A stretch of DNA of 64,000 bases from Planctomycetota bacterium (GTDB lineage Bacteria > Planctomycetota > UBA1135 > GCA-002686595), in contig JACKHS010000003.1 of assembly GCA_020638875.1 (NCBI GenBank), positions 1-64,000 on the forward strand, given 5' to 3'. The translations under genes and the position numbers were made by a program. How positions within the stretch are numbered: the first letter of the stretch is position 1; the number at the start of each line of letters is the position of its first letter. Under the pieces are notes generated by a model. The model worked only from the letters and a program-made list of their open reading frames with translations. It ran no database searches and had not been told where the DNA came from. Of this stretch, positions 56,590 through 64,000 are shown one piece after another.

Positions 56590-57524
56590 ACCTCGTCCGC
56601 CAGGTGGCGCTGCAAGCGGAAGAAGACGAGCGAGCCCAGCGCGAACGCGGCCGCGCTCCAGCTCGCCAGGCGCGCGAGGCTCTCGCCGAGCGCGCGCGGG
56701 TGCACGAGCGCCGGCTCGCCGCCCATCAGCACGTGACGCCACGCCTCGACCAACGCGGTGGCCGGGTTGGCCTCGATCCACGGCATCCAGGGCGCGACGC
56801 TGGGCAGCACCTCGGGCGAGGCGATCCAGAACACGGGCGTCGCGAACATCCAGACGGTCAGCGCCGCGGTGAGGAACGGCGCGGTGTCGCGCCACAGCAC
56901 GTTGACGCTCGCGACGAGCAGGCCCAGGCCGGCGCTGAAGACGAGCTGCAGCAGCAGCAGCAGCGGCGCGAGCGCGAGCAGCGCCGCGGAGGGCAACGGC
57001 CACAGGCCGAAGAGCGCCGCGCAAGCGAGGTAGACGAGCGCACCGAGCGCCAAGGTCACACAGGACGCGAGCGCCGCCTCGAGCGGCAGGAGCTCGGCCG
57101 GGAAGCGCAGGCAGCGCAGCAGGTGGCCGCGCTCGGTCAGGCACGTCGCCGAGCGCGTGAGCGCCTCCGCCAGGCTCGACCACACCAGCGTGCCGGTGAA
57201 CATCGAGACGGCGAGCGTCGCGCTCGGCAGCCCGTCCCCGCCGACGCGCAGACCGAGCACGGCCGTGAACAGGAAGGCGTAGACCGCGAAGAGCAGCAGC
57301 GGCTGGGCCAGGAGCCAGAGCCACGACAGCGCGGTGCCGCGCACGCGCGCCTCGAGGTCGCGCCGCAGCAGCGTGGCGAGCAGGTCGCGCCGCGCGAGGA
57401 GCACGGCCGGCCAGCGCAGCATCCGCGCGGCGAGCGCGAGGGCGCCGGGCGGCGTGGCGTGGATCCACGGAGCGGCGCACGCGTCCGCGGGGGACGCGCC
57501 TGGACGGGGGGCGGGGCGGGGCAT
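56586..57524 (-). CDS. wzm: ABC-2 type polysaccharide exporter permease (Wzm-like)
   Basis: The 312-residue protein has a cytoplasmic N-terminus of about 60 residues with the ABC-2 start pattern (RRDLEARVRGTALSWLWLL), then six membrane helices. The extra-cytoplasmic re-entrant part contains PEVLPSVAPWMPWIEANPAT, the usual proline/aromatic signature before the last helices. The next gene is the matching Wzt ATPase. It is the first gene of the minus-strand export operon. Confidence 0.92.
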   Translation of the reverse strand: MPRPAPRPGASPADACAAPWIHATPPGALALAARMLRWPAVLLARRDLLATLLRRDLEARVRGTALSWLWLLAQPLLLFAVYAFLFTAVLGLRVGGDGLPSATLAVSMFTGTLVWSSLAEALTRSATCLTERGHLLRCLRFPAELLPLEAALASCVTLALGALVYLACAALFGLWPLPSAALLALAPLLLLLQLVFSAGLGLLVASVNVLWRDTAPFLTAALTVWMFATPVFWIASPEVLPSVAPWMPWIEANPATALVEAWRHVLMGGEPALVHPRALGESLARLASWSAAAFALGSLVFFRLQRHLADEV

Positions 57525-57869
57525 GCACGCGGCCGGGGGCGACGGCCGATGCCGGGCCTTTCGGAGCCGCGTGGGACGCGAATTGAGCTGCGCCGGGCGA
57601 ATCTCGGGCGGCCTGCGGGGGGCCGTGGGGCCGTTCCCGGCGGGCCACGGACCCGTTACGAGACCCGGACATCCGCAGGTCGAGCGCTACGGCGCGAGGG
57701 CAGCGGGCGCCGCGCTGGCGCAGCTCCGCGCGCTGGGAACGGCGCTTGCAAAGGCGCGGCGTCCCCGGCGACGGCCGCCGGCGCGCTGCGAGCGCCGCCC
57801 CCCGTCGCGCTCCCCCCCCCGGCGGCCCGGCGCACCCCGCCGGGCCCGTCCCACGGCTTCCCCCGCAGC
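57525..57869. other. Intergenic region between exporter and receptor genes
   Basis: About 345 bases separate two divergently transcribed operons and must hold both promoters. I see GC-rich imperfect inverted repeats near 57620-57655 and a C-run near 57822, but no clear promoter or convincing riboswitch fold. Confidence 0.4.
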
Positions 57870-60020
57870 ATGAGCGTCCCCCGCACCCAGCGACCGAGCG
57901 TCGCCGCGTCCCTCGCCCGCCCCGTGACCCTGAGCCTGACCGGCGTCGCGCTGTTCGCCGCGCCGGGGCTCGCGCGACAGGCACCCGCGCCGCCGGCCGC
58001 CGCCGCGCAGGAGGTGGACGACGACGCGGTCGCCGAGGACGCCGGCGCCTTCCCTGCGCTGCACGACATCGTCGTCACCGGCGAGCGCGGTGTGCCGCTC
58101 GACTACGCCGGCGGACGCGACCAGCTCGACCGCGCGACGCTCGAGACCTACCCCGACAAGACCCCCGAGAGCGTGCTGCGCCGCGTGCCCGGCGTGTACT
58201 TCCTGCCGGAGAACGGCAACGACGCGCGCATCCACATCGGCCTGCGCGGCAACGACCCGCGGCGCTCGGGCCTGACCGCGGTGCTGCTCGACGGCATCCC
58301 GGTCGCCGAGGCGCCCTACGGCAACACCGACATCGACGGCCTGCCGATCGCGATGGAGCGCGTATGGAAGGTCGACGTGATCCGCGGCGGCGCCTCGGTG
58401 CGCTACGGCCCGAACGCGGCCGGCGGCATCGTCAACTTCATCAGCGAGCCGGTGCCCTTCGACCCGCGCCTGACCGTCGGGCTGCGCTACGGCGACAACG
58501 GCGAGCGCGGCGTGTGGGCCTCGGCCGGCGGGACGTGGGAGCGCCTGGGCGTGCTGGTCAGCGGCGTCTACAAGGAAGGCGACGGCTACCGCGAGCGCAG
58601 CGACTACGCCGACAGCGACGGCGCGATCAAGCTGCGCTACGCGCTGAGCGACCACGAGACGGTGCAGGCCTACGTGAGCCGCTTCTCCGAGCCGCAGTCC
58701 AACCAGGCCGGCGGGCTGACGCAGGCCGACTACGACGCGGATCCGTGGCAGTCGACGCGCCAGGACAACTGGTTCTCGTTCGACACGAATCGCTACACGC
58801 TGCAGTACGAGAACCGCATCGACGAGGACACCGACTTCCAGCTCCTCACCTGGTACCAGGACGGCACGCGCATCCTGCGCGACGTGCGCCCGGTGGTCGC
58901 GCCGTACACGCTCGGCCGCGAGCAGCACAGCGAGTTCTCCTCGCAGGCGATCGAGGCGCGCTACGGCTGGGCGACCGAGCTGGGCGGGCTGACGCACCGC
59001 TTCTACCACAGCGCGCGTTACCTCCAGGAGACCAACGGCGAGAACTACTCGCGCTGGGACCTCGCCACGCAGGTGCCCGCGACGCCCGACCTCTTCGCCG
59101 ACTTCGAGGGCCGCGCGTTCGCGCTGTTCACCGAGGACAAGATCGCGCTGACCGACGCGTTCGACTGGGGCGTGGGCTTCCGCCTCGAGAGCCTCACGAT
59201 GAGCGGCGTCGCGCTCGCCGACCAGAACCAGATCGTCAAGAACTACGACGTCTTCCTGCCCGAGACGAACTTCACGTGGCGCGTCGCGCCGCGCACGTCG
59301 CTCTACGGCACGTACCAGGAGACGTTCTACCCGCCGCAGTACGAGACGGGGTTCGACCCCGACAGCGTGCTCTACGCGCCCACGAACCCCGAGTCGGCCG
59401 ACGCCTACGAGGTCGGCGTGCGCACGCGCCGCGTGGAAGGCCTCGACGCCACGCTGGCCCTGTTCCACACGCGCTTCTCGGACAAGATCGACTTCCTCAA
59501 CACGCCCGACGGCAAGGTGCCGATCAACTCCGGCGACGCCGAGGCCACCGGCGTCGAGCTCGCCTTCCAGTACGACTGCGGCGCGAGCTCCGACGCGCTC
59601 GCGGGCCTCTCGCTCTACGGCAGCCTCACCGAGCAGCGCTCGGAGATCACCAGCGGCGCGAACGACGGCAACGACACGCCCGACTCGCCGCACCACCTGG
59701 CGAGCTGGGGCGCGCTCTACCAGCACCTCGACAGCGGCCTGTGGGGACGCTTCGGCGGCTCGCACAGCTCGGCGTCCTACCGCGACGCGGCCAACACGCC
59801 GGTCGGCACCGCCGACGGCCTCAACGGCCCCGTCCCGTCGTTCACGCTGTGGGACGCGGCGCTCGGCTGGAACCAGCGCGAGGACGGCACCGGCCTCGCG
59901 CTGTCGGTCGGCGTGACGAACCTCTTCGACTACCGGTACTTCCGCCGCTTCGCGACCGGCATCTACCCCGGCGCGCCGCGGCAGGTCGCGGCGACGATCT
60001 CCTACACGATCAGCCTGTGA
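57870..60020 (+). CDS. TonB-dependent outer-membrane receptor
   Basis: The 716-residue receptor has a signal region (to about residue 47) and a TonB-box-like segment (HDIVVTGERG, 65-74). The plug domain (about 75-200) has ESVLRRVPGVYFLPENGND, RIHIGLRGNDPRRSG, VLLDGIPVAEAPYGN and IRGGASVRYGPNAAGGIVNF. The barrel follows to the end (NLFDYRYFRRFATGIYPGAP). It resembles FecA/PA3901-like receptors. It is the first gene of an operon with BtuF/C/D-type ABC genes. The ligand may be a ferric siderophore, citrate or cobamide. Its stop shares a base with the next ATG. Confidence 0.93.
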   Translation: MSVPRTQRPSVAASLARPVTLSLTGVALFAAPGLARQAPAPPAAAAQEVDDDAVAEDAGAFPALHDIVVTGERGVPLDYAGGRDQLDRATLETYPDKTPESVLRRVPGVYFLPENGNDARIHIGLRGNDPRRSGLTAVLLDGIPVAEAPYGNTDIDGLPIAMERVWKVDVIRGGASVRYGPNAAGGIVNFISEPVPFDPRLTVGLRYGDNGERGVWASAGGTWERLGVLVSGVYKEGDGYRERSDYADSDGAIKLRYALSDHETVQAYVSRFSEPQSNQAGGLTQADYDADPWQSTRQDNWFSFDTNRYTLQYENRIDEDTDFQLLTWYQDGTRILRDVRPVVAPYTLGREQHSEFSSQAIEARYGWATELGGLTHRFYHSARYLQETNGENYSRWDLATQVPATPDLFADFEGRAFALFTEDKIALTDAFDWGVGFRLESLTMSGVALADQNQIVKNYDVFLPETNFTWRVAPRTSLYGTYQETFYPPQYETGFDPDSVLYAPTNPESADAYEVGVRTRRVEGLDATLALFHTRFSDKIDFLNTPDGKVPINSGDAEATGVELAFQYDCGASSDALAGLSLYGSLTEQRSEITSGANDGNDTPDSPHHLASWGALYQHLDSGLWGRFGGSHSSASYRDAANTPVGTADGLNGPVPSFTLWDAALGWNQREDGTGLALSVGVTNLFDYRYFRRFATGIYPGAPRQVAATISYTISL

Positions 60021-60907
60021 TGCGACGCGCGTCGAGCTCCCGCACCCTGTCGCTCGCCGCGGCGCTCGTCGTCGCGGCGAGCTGCGCGCGGATCGAACCG
60101 CCGCCGGCGCGGGCCGACGGCCCCCACCGCATCGTGGCGTTGACGGTGGGCGCGGTCGACTCGCTCGCGCTGCTGGGCGAGCTCGACCGCGTGGTCGGCG
60201 TCGAGGCGGACTGCTTCGTGCCGGGCACCGAGGGGCTCGTCAGGATCCGCAACGACGACCACGCCGGCCCCTCGCAGGCGCTCAACGTCGAGGCCGTGCT
60301 CGCGCTCGCGCCCGACCTCGTGATCGCCAAGGAAGACCTGCGCCCCGCGCTCGAGGGTCGCGGCGTGCGCGTGCAGTGGGTCCCCAACCGCACCGGCCTC
60401 GACACGATCGTGCCCTTCGTGCTCGAGCTCGGCCGCGAGCTGGGCGCGCCCGACGAGGCCGCGGCGGTGCTCGACGACATGCACGCGCGCATGGACGCGG
60501 TCCGCGCGCGCGTCGCGGGCCGGCCGCCGGTGCGCGTGTACTACGAGGCGGGCAGCCTGGGCCGCACGGCGGGGCGCGGGACGGTCGTCGACGACATGAT
60601 CCGCCTCGCGGGCGGCGTCAACGTCGCCGGCGAGCTACCGCTGGCCAACCCGGTGCTGACCGCGGAAGCGATCGTCGCCGCCGACCCGGAGGTGATCGTG
60701 CTGTCGCCCTGGAGCGACGCGCCCGAGGCCGTCGCGCAGCGGCCGGGCTGGGACCACGTGCGCGCCGTGCGCGACGGTCGCGTGTATCGCGTGCCCGAAC
60801 GTCAGCGCAAGCTGCAGTACCCCTCGCCGAGCTGCGTCGTGGGCTGCGAGGAGCTGCTCGTGCCCTGGCTGCACCCCGAGCTCGCGCCCGTCGGCGCCCA
60901 GGAGTAG
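60020..60907 (+). CDS. ABC importer substrate-binding lipoprotein (BtuF/FepB type)
   Basis: The 295-residue product starts at the ATG at 60020. A hydrophobic leader ends in VAASC (C22), a plausible lipobox. The class III substrate-binding fold shows RIVALTVGAVDSLALLGELD, ALNVEAVLALAPDLVIAKED and VRVYYEAGSLGRTAGRGTVV. DDMIRLAGGVNVAG and DPEVIVLSPWSDAPEAV are also present. It captures the ligand passed through the receptor and delivers it to the permease. It is cotranscribed with the permease 3 bases downstream. Confidence 0.92.
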   Translation: MRRASSSRTLSLAAALVVAASCARIEPPPARADGPHRIVALTVGAVDSLALLGELDRVVGVEADCFVPGTEGLVRIRNDDHAGPSQALNVEAVLALAPDLVIAKEDLRPALEGRGVRVQWVPNRTGLDTIVPFVLELGRELGAPDEAAAVLDDMHARMDAVRARVAGRPPVRVYYEAGSLGRTAGRGTVVDDMIRLAGGVNVAGELPLANPVLTAEAIVAADPEVIVLSPWSDAPEAVAQRPGWDHVRAVRDGRVYRVPERQRKLQYPSPSCVVGCEELLVPWLHPELAPVGAQE

Positions 60908-60910
60908 CGC

Positions 60911-61918
60911 GTGCCGCTCCGCCGTCGCGCGCCGCTGCTCGCGCTGGGCCTGGCCGTGGTGCTGGCCGCGCTCGTCGTCTCGCTGGGCGTCGGCGTGATC
61001 GACGTGCCCTTCGGCGAGGTGCTCGCGATCCTCGGCGGCCGCGACGACGGCGCGAGCCTGCACCGCACGCTCGTGCTCGACATGCGCCTGCCGCGCGCGG
61101 TGGGTGCGCTGACGGTGGGCGCCGCGCTCGGCGCGGCGGGCGTGCTGTTGCAGGCCCTGCTGCGCGACGCGCTGGCCAGCCCGACGATCATCGGTACCGC
61201 GCAGGCCTCGGGCTTCGGGCGCGTGCTCGGCGTGTTCGTCGGCCTCGGCTACGCGGGCTCGGTCGGGCTCTCCTTCGTGATGGCGCTCGCCGGCACCCTG
61301 CTCGTGCTCGCGACGTCGCGCTCGCGCCGGGGGTTCCCCGCCCAAACGGTGCTGCTGACCGGCGTGAACGTCGGGATGCTGTTCGCCGCGCTGATCGGGC
61401 TGTTGCAGTACCTCTCGCGCGACGAGGGCCAGCTCAGCCGCATGGTGCTCATGCTGCTCGGCGGGCTGTGGCAAGTGACTTGGGCGCCGCTGGCCTGGAT
61501 CGCGCCGTTGGCCGCCGTCCTCGTCGCGGCGGCGCTGCTGCTCGCGCGACACCTCGACCTGCTCTCGCTCGGCGAGGAGGACGCTCGGCGGCTCGGACAG
61601 CACACGCAGAGCGTCGGCACGCTCGTGCTCGTGCTCGCCTGCGCGCTGACCAGCCTCGCGGTCTCGATCGCCGGCGTGATCGCGTTCGTGGGGCTCGTCG
61701 TGCCGCACGCGGCGCGGCGCCTCGTCGGTCCGGTGCACGCGGCGCTGCTGCCGGCGAGCGCGCTGCTCGGCGGGCTGCTCGTGCTCGCGACGGACTGCGT
61801 CGCGCGCACGGCCGCGCAACCCAACGAGCTGCCGCTCGGCGTGCTGACGTCGCTGATCGGCGTACCGTGCTTCCTCGCCGTGCTGCACTCGATGGCGCGC
61901 AAGGGGGCCGCGCGATGA
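60911..61918 (+). CDS. FecCD/BtuC-family ABC importer permease
   Basis: The 335-residue protein starts at GTG and has about nine or ten membrane helices. Family signatures: LVLDMRLPRAVGALTVGAAL, GVLLQALLRDALASPTIIGT (the G-x-x-Q-x-x-x-x-N/D-like motif), LGGLWQVTW, LGQHTQSV in the ATPase-contacting loop, and AFVGLVVPHAARRLVGP. It forms the membrane channel of the importer. The next ATG overlaps its stop (ATGA). Confidence 0.93.
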   Translation: MPLRRRAPLLALGLAVVLAALVVSLGVGVIDVPFGEVLAILGGRDDGASLHRTLVLDMRLPRAVGALTVGAALGAAGVLLQALLRDALASPTIIGTAQASGFGRVLGVFVGLGYAGSVGLSFVMALAGTLLVLATSRSRRGFPAQTVLLTGVNVGMLFAALIGLLQYLSRDEGQLSRMVLMLLGGLWQVTWAPLAWIAPLAAVLVAAALLLARHLDLLSLGEEDARRLGQHTQSVGTLVLVLACALTSLAVSIAGVIAFVGLVVPHAARRLVGPVHAALLPASALLGGLLVLATDCVARTAAQPNELPLGVLTSLIGVPCFLAVLHSMARKGAAR

Positions 61919-62703
61919 AGCTCGCGGCGCACGAGGTCCGCTGCGGCTACGGCGCGCAGGACGTGTTGCGCGGCGTCTCGCTCGAGCTGCGCGAGGGCGA
62001 GCTGTACGGGCTCGTCGGCCCCAACGGCGCGGGCAAGTCCACGCTGCTGCGCTGCCTCTACGGCGCGCAGCCGCTCAGCGGCGGCGAGGTGGTGCTCGGC
62101 GAGCGGCCACTCCCCCGCTGGGGCCGTCGCGCGATCGCGCGCGTGCTGGGCGTCGTGCCGCAACGCTCGAACCCGGCCTTTCCGGTGGCCGTGCGGCACT
62201 TCGTCGGCATGGGCCGCTTCGCGCGCGAGCCGCTGCTCGGCGGACCGACGCGCGAGGACGAGCGCGCGGTCGACGCGTGTCTGGCCGAGCTGGGGCTGGT
62301 GGCGCTCGCCGACCGCGCGGTGGACGAGCTCAGCGGCGGCGAGTTCCGGCGCGTGCTGATCGCGCAGGCGCTGGCGCAGGAGCCGGCCGTCCTGCTCTTC
62401 GACGAGCCGGTGCAGCAGCTCGACCTCAAGCACCAGCTCGAGGTGATGGAGTTCGCGCGCGCCTTCGCGCGCCGCGCGGGAGCCTCGGCCCTGATCGTGC
62501 TGCACGACCTGGGCCTCGCGGCGCGCTACTGCGACCGCCTCGGCGTGCTGCACGCGGGGCACCTGGTGGCCGAGGGCCCCCCGGACGCGACGCTGACCGT
62601 CGAGCTCCTGCGCCGCGTGTGGGGCGTCGAGGCCTCGCTGGAGCGCAGCCCCGCCACCGGCGCGCTGCACGTCGTGCCGCTGCGCGAGGCGCGCGACGCG
62701 TAG
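61915..62703 (+). CDS. FecE/BtuD-family ABC importer ATPase
   Basis: The 262-residue ATPase has Walker A GPNGAGKST (K41), a Q-loop VVPQRSNP, the signature LSGGEFRRV, Walker B LLFDEPVQQLDL and the switch His in IVLHDLGLAARYCDR. It powers uptake through the permease just upstream. It closes the operon, with a hairpin about 18 bases after the stop. Confidence 0.94.
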   Translation: MKLAAHEVRCGYGAQDVLRGVSLELREGELYGLVGPNGAGKSTLLRCLYGAQPLSGGEVVLGERPLPRWGRRAIARVLGVVPQRSNPAFPVAVRHFVGMGRFAREPLLGGPTREDERAVDACLAELGLVALADRAVDELSGGEFRRVLIAQALAQEPAVLLFDEPVQQLDLKHQLEVMEFARAFARRAGASALIVLHDLGLAARYCDRLGVLHAGHLVAEGPPDATLTVELLRRVWGVEASLERSPATGALHVVPLREARDA

Positions 62704-62720
62704 GCTCCTCGTCGAAAGCA

Positions 62721-62751
62721 CGGAGCCGAGAGCGACACGCCCTCGGCTCCG
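62721..62751. terminator. Hairpin after the importer operon
   Basis: A 10-bp stem (62721-62730 with 62742-62751) with an 11-base loop follows the ATPase stop (62703). It also precedes the convergent gene end at 62797, so it may work on both strands. Confidence 0.6.
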
Positions 62752-62796
62752 GTGCGGGATCGGCGGGCCCGTTCGCAGGCCCCATCGCGCCGCGGC

Positions 62797-64000
62797 TCAG
62801 TCGCCGCCGACTCCCGCGGTCTCGAGCCACAGCCCCCCGACGGAGGGCTGCGAGTCGGCCTTGCTCCAGACGCCGACACCACCGGCGTCCGGGAAGGTCT
62901 CGTCGCGCACGCGCAGCACGACGCTGTCGTTCAACGTGCACGTGATCCTGTCGCCGACGTGCTCGACGCGGATCGTGAACCACTCGCCGCTCCGGAAGGG
63001 CAGGCTCCCGACGGCCTGGATCTGCACGCGCACGCCGTCCTTCACGCGGTAGACGCGGAAGTCCTGCTCGAGCGGGTTGAAGCGGCAGACGTAGTAGTTG
63101 TCGGCGTCCTGCACGCGCCAGATCGGCCCGCCGCCCTGGTCGATGCGCCCGCGGTCCGCGCGCATGCGCAGCGTGAGCGCGCCGTCCCGGAAGCGCGGCG
63201 CGCGGCTCCAGAGCAGGTTGAAGGTCTTGCTGTCCCAGTCGCCGGGGTCGGTCATCGCCGCCACCGGCTCCGCGCGCGCCTCGTCGACGACGCTCCAGCG
63301 CGCCCGCGCAGGGCCGGCCGGCCACGTCGCGTCCGGCGTCCAGCGCGCGGCGAGCGCGCCGCGCTCGAGCCCGAGCACCTCGGGCGCGTCGGGGGCGCGG
63401 AAGGCGGCCTCCGCCGGCAGCGGCGGCAATGCGAGCTCGCCGAGCGCGTCGTGCAGCGCGCGCGCGAGCTCCGCCACCGGTCCGCGCGCCACGAGCGAGA
63501 CCTGCGTCAGGTCGTCGTCGAGGCCGGGCGCCGCCGCGCACAGCGACTCGAGCAGCCACCCGCGTCGGCCGAGCTCGCCGAGCACCGTGGGCAGCTCCTC
63601 GGGACGCAGCGTCCAGTCGACGCGCGCGCGCCCTTGCGCGTCCGTGCCCGCGAACGCGGCGAACACCGCGAACCCCAGGCGCAGACCCGCGGGCCCGCCG
63701 GCCAGACGCGCGGGCCCGGGCAGGCGGAACAGCGGCACGCCGTCCTTCACCTCGGCCTTGCTGCCGAACAGGCGCTCGAGCGGCGCGACGCTCACGTCGC
63801 TCGGACCGTAGCTCTCGGACGTCCACACGTTCGCGGGCGGCAGCGCCGTGCGCGCGCGCACCGCGTCGAGGCGCGCGTGCGCGAGCGCGACGGGTCCGGC
63901 GAGCTCCTCCTCGGAGCCGCGCCCGACGAAGCGCAGCTCGAAGCCCTGCGGCGTGCTGCCGGCGAAGCGCGGCACGCACGACGTGACGCGGTAGCCGCCG
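62797..64000 (-). CDS. Protein with C-terminal DUF1080/LamG-like domain (5' end beyond window)
   Basis: The frame is open to the window edge (GGYRVTSC before the GTG at 63975), so the start is probably outside. About 400 residues are visible. The N-terminal part is Ala/Leu-rich with no known motif. The last 180 residues form a beta-sandwich typical of 3-keto-disaccharide hydrolase/DUF1080 or laminin-G folds: SRAPRFRDGALTLRMRADRG, GPIWRVQDADNYYVCRFNPL, ITCTLNDSVVLRVRDETFPD and GVGVWSKADSQPSVGGLWLE. Such domains bind or cleave glycans. The role is undetermined. Confidence 0.72.
   Translation of the reverse strand, partial: GGYRVTSCVPRFAGSTPQGFELRFVGRGSEEELAGPVALAHARLDAVRARTALPPANVWTSESYGPSDVSVAPLERLFGSKAEVKDGVPLFRLPGPARLAGGPAGLRLGFAVFAAFAGTDAQGRARVDWTLRPEELPTVLGELGRRGWLLESLCAAAPGLDDDLTQVSLVARGPVAELARALHDALGELALPPLPAEAAFRAPDAPEVLGLERGALAARWTPDATWPAGPARARWSVVDEARAEPVAAMTDPGDWDSKTFNLLWSRAPRFRDGALTLRMRADRGRIDQGGGPIWRVQDADNYYVCRFNPLEQDFRVYRVKDGVRVQIQAVGSLPFRSGEWFTIRVEHVGDRITCTLNDSVVLRVRDETFPDAGGVGVWSKADSQPSVGGLWLETAGVGGD

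Noticed and set aside
57600..57690. Possible cobalamin riboswitch upstream of the TonB/Btu-like operon
   Set aside because: A short stretch (ACCCGTTACGAGACC) loosely resembles the end of the B12 box, but the required upstream GCCACTG core and stems could not be found.

Overview
The window is very GC-rich bacterial DNA, visibly above 70% G+C, and almost fully coding. It most likely comes from a planctomycete (Planctomycetota). The clues are the sulfatase, an ECF-type sigma factor beside a membrane Ser/Thr kinase, and two secreted proteins sharing a cysteine-rich CFG...CPCGN...FQVWYRDP module that I associate with this phylum. The lineage call is an inference from gene content; no rRNA or tRNA gene is visible to anchor it.

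Layout. At 0-3 kb the minus strand carries a PqiA-PqiB (MCE lipid-transport type) pair and a membrane-anchored coiled-coil protein. At 3-6 kb lies a sigma factor plus transmembrane kinase pair. At 5.9-6.7 kb a gene-poor stretch holds inverted copies of a 26-base repeat that recurs at 27.4-27.6 kb. At 6.7-10.8 kb are a membrane protein, a beta-helix protein and a sulfatase. At 10.9-12.6 kb is thrS. From 27.07 kb down to 12.75 kb the minus strand carries a nearly complete division and cell-wall (dcw) cluster: mraZ, rsmH, an ftsL-like gene, ftsI, murE, murF, mraY, ftsW, a LysM gene, murG, murC and murB. Most neighbours overlap by 1-4 bases, so it should behave as one operon. Four direct repeats upstream of mraZ look like the MraZ operator.

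At 27.7-32.2 kb the minus strand has a small CxxC protein, a HEAT-like lipoprotein and two GT-B glycosyltransferases. At 32.2-39.7 kb are an exported unknown, an ABC-F ATPase and the CPCGN-module proteins, one of them carrying an alpha/beta hydrolase. At 39.8-57.5 kb is a surface-polysaccharide region: two GT-C-like membrane proteins, an MBOAT acyltransferase with an SGNH-like partner, a methyltransferase, an RDD/TPR-like protein, three GT2 enzymes (one fused to a PIG-L/LmbE deacetylase), a GT4 enzyme, a separate LmbE deacetylase, and a Wzt/Wzm ABC exporter. Building, deacetylating, acylating and exporting a surface glycan is the likely common theme.

At 57.9-62.7 kb a plus-strand operon encodes a TonB-dependent receptor and a BtuF/C/D-type ABC importer for a siderophore-like or corrinoid-like ligand. 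The right edge cuts a protein with a laminin-G/DUF1080-like C-terminus.

Sequence quality. Several genes (murG, two GT4 genes, one GT2 gene, and the 3' end of the RDD gene) are broken by clustered single-base frameshifts in GC runs. Because murG is normally essential, these look more like sequencing or assembly errors than true decay.
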